Below are positions 47,192 to 59,240 of a stretch of 64,000 nucleotides of DNA, one piece after another (within the stretch, counting starts at the first letter, position 1; every line of letters starts with the position of its first letter). Position numbers and translations under genes: made by a program. Source of the DNA: Paralvinella palmiformis. Taxonomy: Eukaryota; Annelida; Polychaeta; Terebellida; Alvinellidae. The notes under the pieces were generated by a model. The model had not been told where the DNA came from. It saw only the letters and a list, made by a program, of their open reading frames with translations, and did not search any database. Location of the stretch: the NCBI GenBank assembly GCA_025642065.1, contig JAODUP010000133.1, positions 482,001 through 546,000 on the forward strand, given 5' to 3'.

Positions 47192-48560
47192 CGTGATGTT
47201 TCATCTGTCGGCATCCGATGCCTTTGAACACATCATCATATTCCTGGACCAGTTGTTTAATTCCTGGACTGTTTATAGCATATATTCGTTTCATCAATCC
47301 TAGGCGAATACAGGTGGTTTTTTTCCCTAACAGTGCAATGTTATCTGTGTCTACGACTGCAAACATAACTTTATATGTATTGTGTTTCAGTGTGAGGGTA
47401 AGCCTTGTCATTCCTACAAACGGTATTGACTGGTTGTTATATGCTTCTAATTTGACACTGTTCTTTATGATTCTTTTCTTTGCTCGTATGTTTTCATAGT
47501 CTTTCAATGGCAGTATATCCATTTGGGAGCCAGTGTCCAATTTGTATGGGATGATAACATCTTCCGTTTCGATTGGCGTAATCCAATCATCGTAATTTTC
47601 TGCTTCAATTGCATCGGTCAAAAGTGGCATGTCATCACTCTCTGTATTTAACGTTTCATTTGGCAGTGATATATTGTTGATGGCTCCAACAAATAACGTG
47701 TCCGTATATACTTCCTGTTCATCATGTTCATCAAGAGCATGGACCTTCTTGATCTTGTTTGTTTTGTGAGGGCTGTAGTCCTTGCAGACAGTTGCAAAGT
47801 GATTTAACTTCCCACATTTATGATATGCTTTACCATGCGCTGGGCAGTTACGAGCTTCATGTACTTTCCCACAGCTGTAACAGTTGACTTGTGTCGTGGT
47901 TCCACCACGCGCACCAACTTGAATCTGCCCTCGACCACGATAGGTACCGTTTCTGTATGCAGGTCTACTCAGAGCACCTGCGCGGAATGTTGTATGGTTT
48001 TGATTAACGAAATCAACATGTTTATCTGATGTAGACTGGAGTAGTTTTAACTGTTTACTTGCCGTTTCTGCAGCTTTGCATATCTGAATAGTCTTCGGGA
48101 GGTCTAATTCAGCTTCACGGAGCAATCGTCCCTGAACTGTTGGATCGTTAGTTCCGATAACTATTTGATCACGAATTAAACTATCCCTCAATGTTCCAAA
48201 AAGACAGTTCTCTGTCAAGTTTGTAATGTCTGTCAACCAATTGTCAACAGTTCATCCTTTTTTTTTGCATTCTCATTCTAAACACAAATCTCTCATACGT
48301 TTCGTTTATCTTGGGCTTACAATACGCCTCAAATTTAGCCCGAACTGAATCATATTTATCCTTCTCTTCATCCGTAAAAGTGAAGGTATTGTAGATTTCC
48401 AGAGCCTCCTGTCCTGCCACAGTCAGAAAGATGACAATGTGCTGTTTATCACTTTTAGAATCGCCATCAGATACAGTTTAAATGCTTGTATAAAACGTCT
48501 CCACCTTTCCCCAACATTCCCCGTACATTGTAAATGACTGGGAGGCTTGATCTGATCCAT
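47052..48560 (-). pseudogene. gag-protease region of the Ty3/gypsy element
   Basis: Gag probably starts at the ATG at 48560 (MDQIKPPSH). It has frameshifts near 48480 and at an A-run near 48260, then an open frame of nearly 400 codons (48236-47052). The first zinc knuckle reads CYSCGKVHEARNC and is one residue short of the usual CCHC spacing. The second reads YHKCGKLNHFATVC, with Tyr in place of its first Cys. The aspartic protease motif is LDTGSQMD. The frame ends at the start of the RT, where the sequence jumps to the palm. Confidence 0.75.
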
Positions 48561-48596
48561 ATTTCGTGGGTTATTTTTTGTTTGTTTCTGGTACCA

Positions 48597-48736
48597 TGTA
48601 TTATTATATGAACAACATCTGGCTTTGCCGTATATCTCCAGCCGATTTTTATTAACTAAACTTCACCTACAATAACAGTGTATCTGCGATGACTTATGTG
48701 GCAATACATATAAAGTAATTTCCTATTATCAATACA
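48597..48736 (-). repeat. 5' LTR of the Ty3/gypsy element
   Basis: 140 bp with the same TG...CA ends as the 3' LTR, and shorter by a small internal deletion. Directly inside it the minus strand reads TGGTACCAGAAACAAAC, in the position of a tRNA primer-binding site beginning TGG. Confidence 0.8.
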
Positions 48737-49008
48737 ATTATCAATGTACACACTTTTCACACTATCAACAAACAGTTGTTTGGTGGCTATATTTATTTTT
48801 ACTTTAGGGTGTAAATTTCGTCATTTTGTGGGACCTTGGTGTAAGCCGAGTTAGAAGCAAGACAAGTGCGCCGGTTGTTTACATGAGGTGCTTGACTTTG
48901 TCATGTATTGTGATCATGGTATGTAATATTTAGTGTAAAGTGCTCCATTAACGGGTTTGGTAAGGTTTTGTGCACACAGTCAATCATGAATTTGGCTGTT
49001 TCTTATTC
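48737..49008. other. Spacer between retroelements
   Basis: No coding frame or repeat with clear ends was recognised in this stretch. Confidence 0.4.
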
Positions 49009-50130
49009 CTATGTCAATATATTGCATATCTTGAAATGTTTGGTTGTATGAGCATTGTACTCACTTTTGTTTATAAGCTGTACAACCTTTTTTGAAGCAC
49101 AATAGTTTTCTTTAAATGTGATTGATAAGTTGATACCCATAAGGTGATACTCTATAGTATATGAGGTACTGTACAATATCTTCAAATGGAGGCAAGATAT
49201 AATTTGTTTAACAGTGCGCAAGATATAAAGTGCCTTAGGTGTTTTTGAATTGACATTATTAATATGCTCCTCCAATGATAGTTTGTTGTCAATATGAATT
49301 CCCCCAAACTTCACAACATCTTTCAGTTGAATATTATTAGTACCAATACAAACACTAAAGCCATTGTTAGCATGATCATTCCCATACGGGAAAAACATGT
49401 AATTGGTTTTGGCAATATTTAGTGACAATTTATTAGCCTTGAACCAGTCACATATGCAATCCAAATCATTATTAATTTTGTGATAAGTTCATCATGTTGA
49501 TTTGAAGATACATACAGTGCGGTGTCATCAGCAAACAATATGGCTTAAGTATATGTAAGAGAAAGTGGCAAGTCAGTTGTGTATATTATGAAAAGTACAG
49601 AGCCCAAAACGGATCCCTGTGGTACCCCGCATATGATATATTGATTACCAGAAGATATACCTTTATATTGCACATATTAAGTTCGATCAGATACATAGCT
49701 TTTGAACCAGTTTAATTATTGTCCCCATACCCCATAATCGGCCAATTTATTAATTAATATGTTATTATCAATCGTATCAAAGGCCTTTGACAAATTTAGA
49801 TATGTGGCATGTGTGTGTTTATTATTTTCTATAGCTCTGATGTTATCAATTACAAAGTCAGTCACTATTGGGGTTGTTGAGTGACGGTTGCTAAGACCAC
49901 ACTCACCGTTGTACAGTAAATTGTATGTTTCCAAAAATGAAAATAGTTATTTATGGACAACTTTTTCTAGTGCTTTTGACAAAACCGATAATAACGATAT
50001 AGGCCTATAGTTCTAGAATTGAATTTGTGCTTTTGATTTATAGATAGGCACTACTTTAGCATCTTTGATACATTTGAGAATTATTCCACTTTCAAATGAC
50101 TTATTGACAAGCATGCTAACTGGTAGGGAT
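49009..50130 (-). pseudogene. Non-LTR retrotransposon reverse transcriptase, degenerate
   Basis: From high to low coordinates: NYRPISLLSVLSKALEKVV-like text (with a stop), LSKAFDTIDNNILINKL (about 49740), GVPQGSVLGPLLF-type text near 49600, the FADD active-site box (FADDTALYVSS, about 49520), and a thumb region FKANKLSLNIAKTNYM (49400). These are the ordered RT motifs of jockey/CR1-like LINEs. Multiple stops and frameshifts are present. The 5' endonuclease part is absent. Confidence 0.75.
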
Positions 50131-50239
50131 ATTTCATCTTTCACTTTCTTCAAAAACATATATGATAATCGTCACACTTTGAAATTTTCTTTACTTTCAT
50201 ATGTATGATAATTTTGTATATTTCAAATGGCTTAGGATG

Positions 50240-50470
50240 GGAGTAGGGAATTATGTTTGCTGCGTTGTCTGGGTGTATCTATAATAATGGAATCTGTTTG
50301 CCTTGAGCCTAATTCTCTTTTTTGGACATCCAGCCAGAGATATTACCGAGACAGTCATCTAGCTGTGTAAGAGAAATAACTGTGTCTGCTGTAGATTAAG
50401 ATATATATTATACTTGGGTGTCATCTGCATAAAAATGGTGGCTTAATTTGTGGCTGTGAATAAGAGAGCT
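50240..50470 (-). pseudogene. Second LINE reverse-transcriptase fragment
   Basis: Reverse translation gives HFYADDTQV (about 50412-50435), a stop, then TVISLTQLDDCLGNISGWMS followed by KKRI. This is the YADD box and following helix of a LINE RT. It belongs to a different lineage from the FADD element beside it. Confidence 0.6.
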
Positions 50471-50634
50471 TAGTGGTACATACCTCCGAGAAATGAAACA
50501 GTAGTTCAGGATGAATAAAACCATAAACGTGTCAACAAAACCATAAGTTCACCGAAAACGAGTCCACGATCATTGGTGTCAATTAGTATTTATTAATTCT
50601 GTATTTATTAAGATATAACGTAAGAATCAGCTAT

Positions 50635-50990
50635 TCACATTGATCGCGACTGAGCTTGTTGTGCAGAGAGTACGTAGGGAAAAACATGACATTTTACTGG
50701 TGCTGTTTGTTGAACTCGTGAGCTGCACGTTTTGCTAGATCCACCATCTCCCTCTGATACATCAAACTTATAGCATGACCTGTCGTTGTTAAGCTTGTAC
50801 TGCAAAAGTGCTGTGAGCGTGTCCACGTTAAGGCTCTGACGACACTCTGTATGCACTTTCCTGACATCGGAAAACGCTCTCTCGCAGTCAACATTGCTGT
50901 GCGGCAAGCTGATGAGAGCAGCGAGCATTATTTGTGCAAGTGCTTGGAACGGCATCTGTCCCATTTTGGATGCAATGATTACTCTTTTGA
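50635..50990 (-). pseudogene. hAT transposase C-terminal (dimerisation) fragment
   Basis: An open frame contains FQALAQIMLAALISLPHSNV, then DCERAFSDVRKVHTECRQSL and LTALLQYKLN. This is the conserved C-terminal hAT dimerisation region (LPHSN-x-DCER-x-FS). The catalytic core upstream is absent, so it is a remnant or a domesticated tail. Confidence 0.8.
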
Positions 50991-51590
50991 ATTGGGTAAT
51001 CCATTATTATTGAGACTTGCTGTACGCTTTGAGTTTCGTTTTCTGACTCTTTGCCGGTGGAGACACACGCTAATTATCCTGCCATGATTTCTCTGTTAAA
51101 ACCAAAAATGTCTATTGTCAAAGTGAAAAATTTTCTTCCGTTTTCAAATTTTAATAACTACCAACTTTTAGGTATATTTAAATAGCTACAGACTTTTAGA
51201 TATATTTCAATGTGTATTGCTAGTTTATATTCAAAAAAATTAAATGCTGGCATAACTCTCGCGGGAAATATTGTGACCAGGAACAACGTGATGCAAGCGA
51301 AGGAAAAGTTGGATGACTGATGTTATGTCGTTAGACTTGTGTGTTTGTTGCGCGATGCGTGCGTACCCGGAACACCTGGAAATATTTCGTAAGTAAAAAC
51401 AAAATAGTGGTGCATATCGTAATCCGCTAGGAGTTCGCCGATTTCGACAGGTCTGTATATCGTTGTCTAGCAACCCGTAAACACCCGGTCGTCGCGTGCT
51501 GGTCTTTTGGTATTCTACCCCCGCCTTAACCATTGTTTGAAATCTCCTTAAATGACATAGATAGGTGTTGTTCTTGTTGTTGTCGTTGTT

Positions 51591-51740
51591 GTTGAATTGT
51601 TTAGCCTGGCACTGGTCTCACCTGGCCCATATGGCCGAGGAGCGATTCTCCTAGGAAACACATCCCATAAAGACAGATATGAGCTATATTCGAAGCCACA
51701 ACATCGAGCTTTGCAAACCAGCGCTCAAACCAAAGCGCTA
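51591..51740 (-). mobile_element. tRNA-derived SINE, family 4
   Basis: It has GTTTAGCCTGGCACTGGTCT, AAACACATCCCATAAAGACA and a decayed reverse B box (TATTCGAAGCCACAAC). Confidence 0.55.
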
Positions 51741-52346
51741 TTGGGATATCCTCCTCATAAAACATATATAGGACATACATAGGACGTTAATATTAACATG
51801 ACGCGTACGGTATTAGATTATTTGTATTTCGACATTGTGGTTATTTGCATATTTAGGATAAAAACGAGCAAATACCAGCCTTTAACATTTATGGCAATCG
51901 CGGGAGAAATTAATGCATCTTTCTACCTGTCATTGGTTTTATAGTAATTCTTATACTTGTATAATTGATGAAGAACAATATTATTTCTCATCTTATATTT
52001 AACCGATTATAGTCACCCTTTGCGATCTAATTATAAATGGATCATTGAATTGAAGTCAACCATGATGTGTACCGTCGAGTTGATCAAATAAAAACAGCTT
52101 CACGGGGTCGGATATTGCGATCTTCGAAACATAATCGATATATCTGGATCGATAGAGGTGGGAATATGATGAACTGATTGTAGCAGAATTGGTATAGATC
52201 TAGGACTAACGTGATCCATGTAAGAGCAGCGAAATATAGTGGTTGATGGCCTTTGGGAAAATCCGCAATGCAGGTTTCGATCAAGGAAAAGATTATTCTG
52301 GGTCAGTTATACATGAAAATTAATGTAGATTTGCACACATATGCGA

Positions 52347-52381
52347 GCACACACACACACACACACATACACACACACACG

Positions 52382-52414
<33 letters not shown>

Positions 52415-52421
52415 GCACACA
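52347..52421. repeat. Compound microsatellite (CA)n-(GTGC)n
   Basis: A CA run from 52347 to 52380 is followed by eight GTGC-type units and a short GCGCACACA end. The halves are partly self-complementary. Confidence 0.9.
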
Positions 52422-52904
52422 CATTTATATACTAGCTTAAAAGGACTTTTTATATACTGGTAGTAGTAGTAGTTGTAGTCAAAATTTAATCTAGGCATTT
52501 CATCATTGCCTGACCCATATTTTCCCAATATAGACCATGCACCATTGCCGTCAATAACTTTGTTTATTTTGTTATTAGGTATATATTATTTAGTTTCTAA
52601 AGGTGTTATATTAATAAAGATGTTTATTAAACGAAATGGGACACTCCCGTATCGGATCTGGTAACTGGCTGACCTATAGACATCCAAGTCGTTTGATCGA
52701 ATCTCATTAATCGCTGTGTCTTTGCGACCCATCATCCTTTAATGTAAGTCTACCGTCTCATTACCCGATTTTCAAGGGGATTAGCCACTCAGTAATATAT
52801 GTCCCAGGTGTGTGGGCATGGGTAAAGGTTAAAACAGTCCCTCACTTACCAAGTCAATCAAAATGGTGACATTTCTTAATGGACCTATTCACTCTGACTA
52901 TCAC

Positions 52905-52949
<45 letters not shown>

Positions 52950-53190
52950 ATCACACCATCATTTGTTGCGAGGCGAGCTCAGGGCTTGTTGTTTATATCT
53001 CTGACACTCCGATGTGACTCAATACAAATTTATGATCCCATTATAGGAGACCACTGGGCCACTTACGACAATATTATTTTTACAGAGGTAAACAAATGTT
53101 AAAGAGAACTAACTACGTGAAAGGATAATATTTTTTTATTATTATTATTTCTTTTCACTTTGTTGTTGTTATCGTCGTCATCACAGGTCT

Positions 53191-53338
53191 CATCATCATC
53201 ATTGTTAAATTGACCGAGCGACCTACAAAGGTAATGAAGCGAAGTTAAAGATGAAACACCTTTCAAATATTCCAACATCGAAATTCGAACTTAGGTGGCA
53301 GTGATCTGTGATCCAACCATGCTACAAGTTAGATCACG
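53191..53338 (-). mobile_element. tRNA-derived SINE, family 1
   Basis: A reverse copy with TTGACCGAGCGACCTACAAA, GATGAAACACC, the reverse B box AAATTCGAACTTAGG and GTGATCTGTGATCCAACC. Confidence 0.7.
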
Positions 53339-53949
53339 GGAAAATGATGATCATCTGGGTAGATAAAACTGAATGTTCCCGACAGTATGAGCAAGATATC
53401 AGACAGTATAATGCGCATCTCTGTTAGTGTCACAGAACAAGATGTCGCCGGCCGACACGCGGCTCACGACAAACACCTATTTCCGACGTTGTTTTGTCGA
53501 AACAATGGGATTTACAAATGTGTCGGAGTAATGGGTTATCGGAATACTGGGTTATCGAAACCCTTAAATATCGGAATATCGAGGACGTATACCTACCGTG
53601 GGTCTGCGTACCTATATATGGGATCTGTTTACAGGTTATAAGTACACGCAAATGATAATAAACACGATAATATAAATGTGATCAAACCATAAATCCGATA
53701 CAACGCAGAGTGAACTAAAACTGAAATGTGAATAGCAACTACATTGAATCTAGGATGATATCGCTGTCTTTATTGAACACTCTCACCTGTAAATACAATG
53801 TGTGGGTTTATGCCATATAACACTGAACAATCTATTGCAATGATGTCAAGATAAGATGTAAACATGTGTTATGATGTTTCTTGTCAAAGTAAATAGTCGA
53901 CTGCTCTCTCTCTCTATATTTTTTTTTTAATTAGTACATCTTAACTTGC

Positions 53950-53951
<2 letters not shown>

Positions 53952-53985
<34 letters not shown>

Positions 53986-54010
53986 GGGTGTGTGTGTGGG
54001 GGGGGGGGGC
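53952..54010. repeat. Microsatellite block (CT)n-(TG)n-(G)n
   Basis: About 30 bp of CT, then a TG run and an uninterrupted G run of at least ten. Length errors in assembly are likely here. Confidence 0.85.
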
Positions 54011-54596
54011 TGGGTGCATAGGGGTGTTACGCTTTAATGTGTAATGTCATGTAGGAATGGCTGCCTTAAAGTAAATCGACATAAACATAGGTTTTGTTCG
54101 TTTTGAGTGATACAGAGCTACGACGTCTGACCGACGTGTACCCTACAGCTAGCTAACTGTCGTTAAAGGGGCCAAAGGTTAGTATCTTCTATATAATTCT
54201 ATACGTGTAGGTTTGTATGTGGCTGAGTGGCAGTACACTTTGAAAAACACTTTTCAGTGCTTAATTATGACTTGTTGTTATTGTTCTTCTTCTTGATGCT
54301 GTTGTTGTTGCTGCTGCGGTTACTGTTGTAGTAGTTGTAGCTGCTGTCGCTGATCTATAATCCGAAACTTCGGTGCTTTAAAAACTTCGAATATTTCGCG
54401 ATAATATAACGTCGCACCGAAATATTGTTTATAGTTTAGGCATGAAGCCTAATAATTGTTCTTCTCTGCCATGAAGCTGACTAATTGTTTAATTACCGAT
54501 GCTAATATTCTGCTTCTGTAGTCAATGTTTGGTGCCTAATGAATTGCATCAGAATACTGTTGTATAGAAGAATTGCCCCTTACCTCCAGTGAAAGT

Positions 54597-54736
54597 TGTA
54601 ATGTTGTCAATCCATAACAGTCCACAATTAATTATATCGAGGACTTAATGTTGGTATTTAGAATTGTAACGGACCGGAAACAGTTTAGAGAATAAACCAG
54701 ATGGTCAAGATTGTATCTGTGATTTATTAATACACA
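54597..54736. mobile_element. Solo LTR, second copy, 5-bp target duplication
   Basis: 140 bp starting TGTAATGTTGTCAAT and ending AATACACA. It is flanked by AAAGT at 54592-54596 and 54737-54741. It is nearly identical to 46297-46467 over the first 135 or so bp, including GGACCGGAAACAGTTTAGAG. It lacks about 30 bp near the 3' end. Confidence 0.85.
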
Positions 54737-56430
54737 AAAGTTAATTAATTTAGATCATGATACTGTGCCCAAAATTACCTTTTTGGTAGTTTTTCAATAC
54801 ATTTTGACAAATTGTGTGCATATATGGTTCGATTAGTTTAATATACTCCGCTTAAGTAATGTTTACAAGCTGCTTATTCAGTTCCGTGACCGTGAGTATA
54901 TACGAGATAATAAATTATGTTACGTTTCAGAAGAGTGATAAACTATCACTAGATAACACACATTAGTCGAGAATCTTCTCTTTTTATATTGCTCTGAGCG
55001 GCTTTCGGTGGTCGTCGTATCTCGTGATCGTCGTCGTGGTTCAGTAGTATGAGCGGTGTTTAGAAAATTGGACAATCTTGTTTCGAATCTACCTACTATC
55101 TGCATGCCTTTCATCTACTCAGACATGGAAACTGTTTGTGCAAGTTTCAGCATAGCGATGGGACTGCTGAAATATGGTACTTAATACCACACGAGACTGG
55201 CAAATAAATACACGATCAATACTCAGTTGACTAGATGGTCTGAGATCATGCGACCACTTTCCTAATGGAAAAAAAGTCATCTAGATGTACTCCCGTTATT
55301 AGTAACATCTTAGTAAGGGCGCTTAATTAAATATATATTATGATTATTACTAGTACTATTATTATTATTATTATTAACGATCCTATTTCATGTGTATAAA
55401 ACTCTCCAGGATAGAGCAACAGGATAAGTCACGAGTCTGGTTGTTTCATATTGGTTAACATAATCTTTTTTTATCACAGGATAAAATGCACAAGTTACTC
55501 AATCATATCTATGGTACGTCTTACCAAAGACAGGTGACTCATTGAAATTATTTAAGAAACACCTAAACGTGTCTCATCAGGAAATATTATAGATCACAAT
55601 TGACTTTGGCCGTTGTTTAAATCGTATGTATCAATCATATACACAGCGCACTAGGGCGGATTCTATATAATAGCATGTTACTAATTTACAACAAGATACG
55701 CTCTCTCACCAGCAGTCAATGTATCTTTTAAAGAATTGGAACAACATCATCCTTTTTTGGGTATTTGTCATTATACGACAAGTGTCATATGAAATCACAG
55801 AAAGCGGATCGATACTATATAATAGGAAGGTACAATAAGATAGACAACAGAAACATGGATCATAATAAGAAGCGTTCATTGATAATTAAAGCTTTGTTTG
55901 AAACACACACATACACATACACAAAATAGAAGATGATACTCACTCGGAATCTTGGCTCACAAACCAAACATGTCTTCTTCCACTCGTCAATAAAATGCAC
56001 ATTTTTGTAAACTGTATCAAATGCAACCGACAAGTCTAAAGGGCATGTTCAGTTGTATGCTTAGTCAATTTGGCTTTTAGCAAATCACTAGATAGGAGTC
56101 TTTTGTAAGAGACAACTGACGAGCAAACTCCAGATAGTTCCATATGCCACTTTTGATAAACAGAGATACTTTCTTAGTCACGGTGACTAAATACGCGTAG
56201 TCGGCTTAGATTTGATCTATCTATCTCTCTGTCTATCTTCAGTTAACGGTTAATTGTACCTTAAAGCAACACATGCACATACTCAAATGTTGTGATTTGA
56301 GTGGGAATTGAATGATCTGTTTATTGTTTTTCTTATTTATTTAACAGGGAATAACATTCGTACAGCATGTGTGTTGATAAATCTGGATTCAAACCTAGAA
56401 TAGTACTTCATATAATCAGAGACAAACGCA

Positions 56431-56613
56431 GGGCGCCTCCATGGTCTAACTGGCAAGCGTGGTTGGCCACATCAACCACCTGAGTTCAAATCTCGACGTG
56501 GGCATGTTTGAAGGTTGTGTTTCACTTTTGACTTCGCCTCATTGCCGTTAGAGGTCGTTCGCCCCGTTTAGCCTACTTTGTGCACAAAATTGGTCGTAAA
56601 ACAGCCAACATCC
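56431..56613 (+). mobile_element. tRNA-derived SINE, family 1
   Basis: It has GGGCGCCTCCATGGTCTAAC, the B box GTTCAAATCTCG, TTAGAGGTCGTTCGCCCCG and GTGCACAAAATTGGTCG. Confidence 0.8.
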
Positions 56614-57087
56614 ATAATGTGAAGTCTATTAGTTTTATTATGTAAGAAGTACGTGACAAGTATCTGACAAGTGCAGGCCATATTGAAATTAACATAAAAG
56701 GAATAATAGAACCCTATCGATTCACATATTATAAGTGTTATCATGTGTTATCATGTGTTGTCATATAACAATATAATACCCCGGTGCCGTCTGTCACTGA
56801 GCTAGTTTTGCTGGCCTGATGGATGAAACACCCGAAGGGCATCATCCGTAACGATCGAGTAGTCACTGGAACGACACGGTGAATGACCCGAAGTCGTCGT
56901 CTTGTTATTGGTAGTGTTGTGGTGTTGTGTATAGTTTAAATGAAATGCTTACCGTTTGGTGTTTGGCCTTATGTTTTTTGTAAGGTACACATTTTGCGGG
57001 CATCTTGGGGAATGGTCTTTCGCTCTGTGCTAGAAACTGCTGGGAGAGCATAATGTCACATCCGCGTGAATCGCTGGCCCATCTCGT

Positions 57088-57440
57088 CAGCTCCGGTGGC
57101 CTAGCGGTTAAGCACTTTGGTGCCATGGGTCACAGGTTCGAACCCCGTAAGAGTCGAAACTTTTCCAGAGATTAATTTCTCGGCTCACAACATCGTGGGT
57201 GCTGACCACGTTAAATGGCGCTGGCGCCTTCACTGAATTATTTAAAATAAAGGGGGACGTTTAAAACCCCCATGAGGACGTAAAACACTCTGGCGGTGAC
57301 CACCCTCAGGGTATTTCGGTTCCATCTTTCCGTACTACTACAGTGTGAGTGGTGGGGGAGGAGATATCTAAGCCACTCAAACATAGAGGCTGTGCCGAAT
57401 AAGCGACAGCCTGGGATTCTCCCCGAACAACAAAACAAAC
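57088..57440 (+). mobile_element. tRNA-derived SINE, family 2
   Basis: CAGCTCCGGTGGCCTAGCGG and the B box GGTTCGAACCCC are followed by the long body (AATTTCTCGGCTCACAACAT, GGCGGTGACCACCCTCAGG, GAATAAGCGACAGCCTGG) and an AACAAAACAAAC tail. This is the clearest full-length copy; 1222-1375 matches its 3' part. Confidence 0.8.
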
Positions 57441-57542
57441 AGCTGGCTCTTTAATCGGTATTTCACCACGCTGTGCCATTCTAGCTTGAACGGGAATCAG
57501 CCAACTTGATAGGAAAGTCTGACCGAGCAGATTATTTCTAAT

Positions 57543-57650
57543 ACACTACCACCCGAGTTACAATCTCGGCGTGGGCATATCTGAAGGGTGTTTCATCTTT
57601 GACTTCGCTGCATTACCTTTGTAGGTCGCTCGGCCCATTTAGCCTACCAT
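57543..57650 (+). mobile_element. tRNA-derived SINE, family 1, truncated at both ends
   Basis: ACACTACCACCCGAGTTACA, GGCGTGGGCATATCTGAAGG and AGGTCGCTCGGCCCATTTAG are present. The A-box end and the tail are missing. Confidence 0.75.
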
Positions 57651-58333
57651 GTATAATAATCGCTCTTGCGAAAGTAGCTTGCGCAGTGCTTCTTCAAATC
57701 TTTTAGTATCATTCTTATCGTGTCGAGTCTTATCACATAATTTCCTTCATCTGCGACTATATTTCCTGATGTTTTTAATCGTTATGGTTTTAGTTTCGCT
57801 TGCTTATAATTATGTTTACATATTCATTTTGTCACATGACCAAAAATTATACATTGCCTCATTTCTTAAGTCACGCTTTATTTATTCCAATTTTTTAACA
57901 TCCTAAAAGTACGTAAAAATAGGAGTGTCCGTTTATAGGTTACATAAAGTAAAGATAATAAATAACACTTTTTGACCTTAAAGTGTTGCCATTTATTAAA
58001 TTTTAATCCCACTGGTTAGTGCTGTGTTTACATGGCGGCTCGGCGAAGTTTTCTCCTGTAAGAATGCTGTTTTATACAGATTGAGTGTTGGATCTGTTTC
58101 ACAAATCTCCAGACTGGTAGCTGAATGTTCATAGAACATTTTTCTGCGACGGGATGTGAACTTTTTACTTTACTTATCTTGTATTAGATCAGCACTCTTC
58201 TGTAAGATGATGGAAGGTTTTTGTGGGCAGTCATTGATGACTGCTCCTAATATCTGTGCAGAGTCGAGGTGTTTTGTAAACAGCAGGCGTTAAGGTGATG
58301 AGATAGCCACTGTTTCAACACCTCGATGTACAC

Positions 58334-58431
58334 GCCGTCAATTCCATTTTGTCAATTCCAATTCCACTCAATTCCATTAAAACAAAATATCAATTGACCA
58401 TCAATTCCAATTCCGGAATTGAATTGACCCA
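58334..58431. repeat. AATTCC/GGAATTG palindromic repeat, short copy
   Basis: Repeated TCAATTCC blocks and a central CAATTCCGGAATTG resemble the starts of the repeats at 1005 and 7019. Confidence 0.55.
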
Positions 58432-58722
58432 ATGTCTGCCGCCGTCACACAAGACGGGGAATCGGGGTGGGCAAAGCGTTAATTAAGCATGTTAAATGTG
58501 TTAGAATAATTGCTGCCAATCAAAAGGTAGGTGCTTGTCACAGCACACCTGGTGTAAATACCTGCAATCTTATTTCTTTAACTGGCAGTGAGCCGGCGAA
58601 GGCTTTGTTTAATGTTAATTCCTTTTTTAATACATCGTCTTCGGATTTTAGATCTAAATAAATTAAACTTATGGTTTTCCCTCGTTTTAGTGAAGCTAGA
58701 GATTTACCAAGAAATATAATTT

Positions 58723-59240
58723 TTGTATAACCTCTATGTCACAGACTCTTTACATGATGATCAGAAAGTTGAGGTGCCTTTATCAGTATGTTATCTGAAT
58801 GTTCAATCCTTGAGGAATATAGGCTTAACTGTGGCTGTTTATGTTATATCAAAAGGTTACGATGTATTAGCGTTTACTAAATCTTGGCTTGAAACTGATA
58901 CTGATCAGCTCACTATAAATGAGTTGGTTTCTGCAGGTTATGGGTTTAATCAAATTTTCGTAAAAGTGCCAGACGTGAAAGTGGTATTGGCATACTCTAC
59001 AAATCGGGATTGGTGTCACGGGGAGTCAGAGAAAGCGGAGATAAATACATATTTGGAAAACATGACTGTACCACAAATATTCTGTTTTATATCGTGATCT
59101 TCCTTCTAAACAAACTGGCTTTAGAAACTCGTTTTTCTTCGCTGATTTGTCTAAAAACCTAGGTAACACGACCACTATCCCATATGTTGTCATGATAATT
59201 GGTGATTTAAATTTCCATGTGGGTAATCCGTAGATGAATT
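58723..59240 (+). pseudogene. LINE endonuclease-domain fragment
   Basis: An open frame gives VPLSVCYLNVQSLRN and YDVLAFTKSWLETDTDQLTI, then SAGYGFN. After stops and frame changes comes IIGDLNFHVGNP (about 59199-59231). These match the N-terminal apurinic-type endonuclease of LINEs (N-x-RSL, L-x-ETWL, GDFN). The reverse transcriptase does not follow. Confidence 0.65.

Larger units (their letters stand above)
44229..48736 (-). mobile_element. Ty3/gypsy LTR retrotransposon, complete in outline but inactivated
   Basis: On the minus strand the order is 5' LTR (48597-48736), primer-binding site (48580-48596), gag (from about 48560), zinc knuckles, protease, broken reverse transcriptase, RNase H, integrase, polypurine tract (44374-44382) and 3' LTR (44229-44373). 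Protease before RT and integrase after RNase H is the Ty3/gypsy order. It is disabled by several frameshifts, a large loss in the RT, a changed RT active site, a changed integrase residue and a solo LTR inserted after RNase H. The flanking 5-mers (GGTTT and ATTAT) are not a target duplication, so the element is old or its ends were altered. Confidence 0.85.
51090..54590. other. Non-coding, microsatellite- and SINE-bearing region
   Basis: It holds a family 4 SINE (51591-51740), a CA run joined to GTGC repeats (52347-52421), an AT run (52908-52947), a reverse family 1 SINE (53191-53338), CT, TG and G runs (53952-54010) and a GTT/GCT-rich stretch (54293-54352). No gene was recognised. Confidence 0.5.
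54742..58333. other. Non-coding region with SINE copies
   Basis: Apart from the SINEs at 56431-56613, 57088-57440 and 57543-57650, I see no gene. Short open frames here carry no family motif. Confidence 0.5.

Noticed and set aside
52347..52421. CRISPR-like or telomeric array
   Set aside because: It is a simple dinucleotide and tetranucleotide microsatellite without spacers or the TTAGGG unit.
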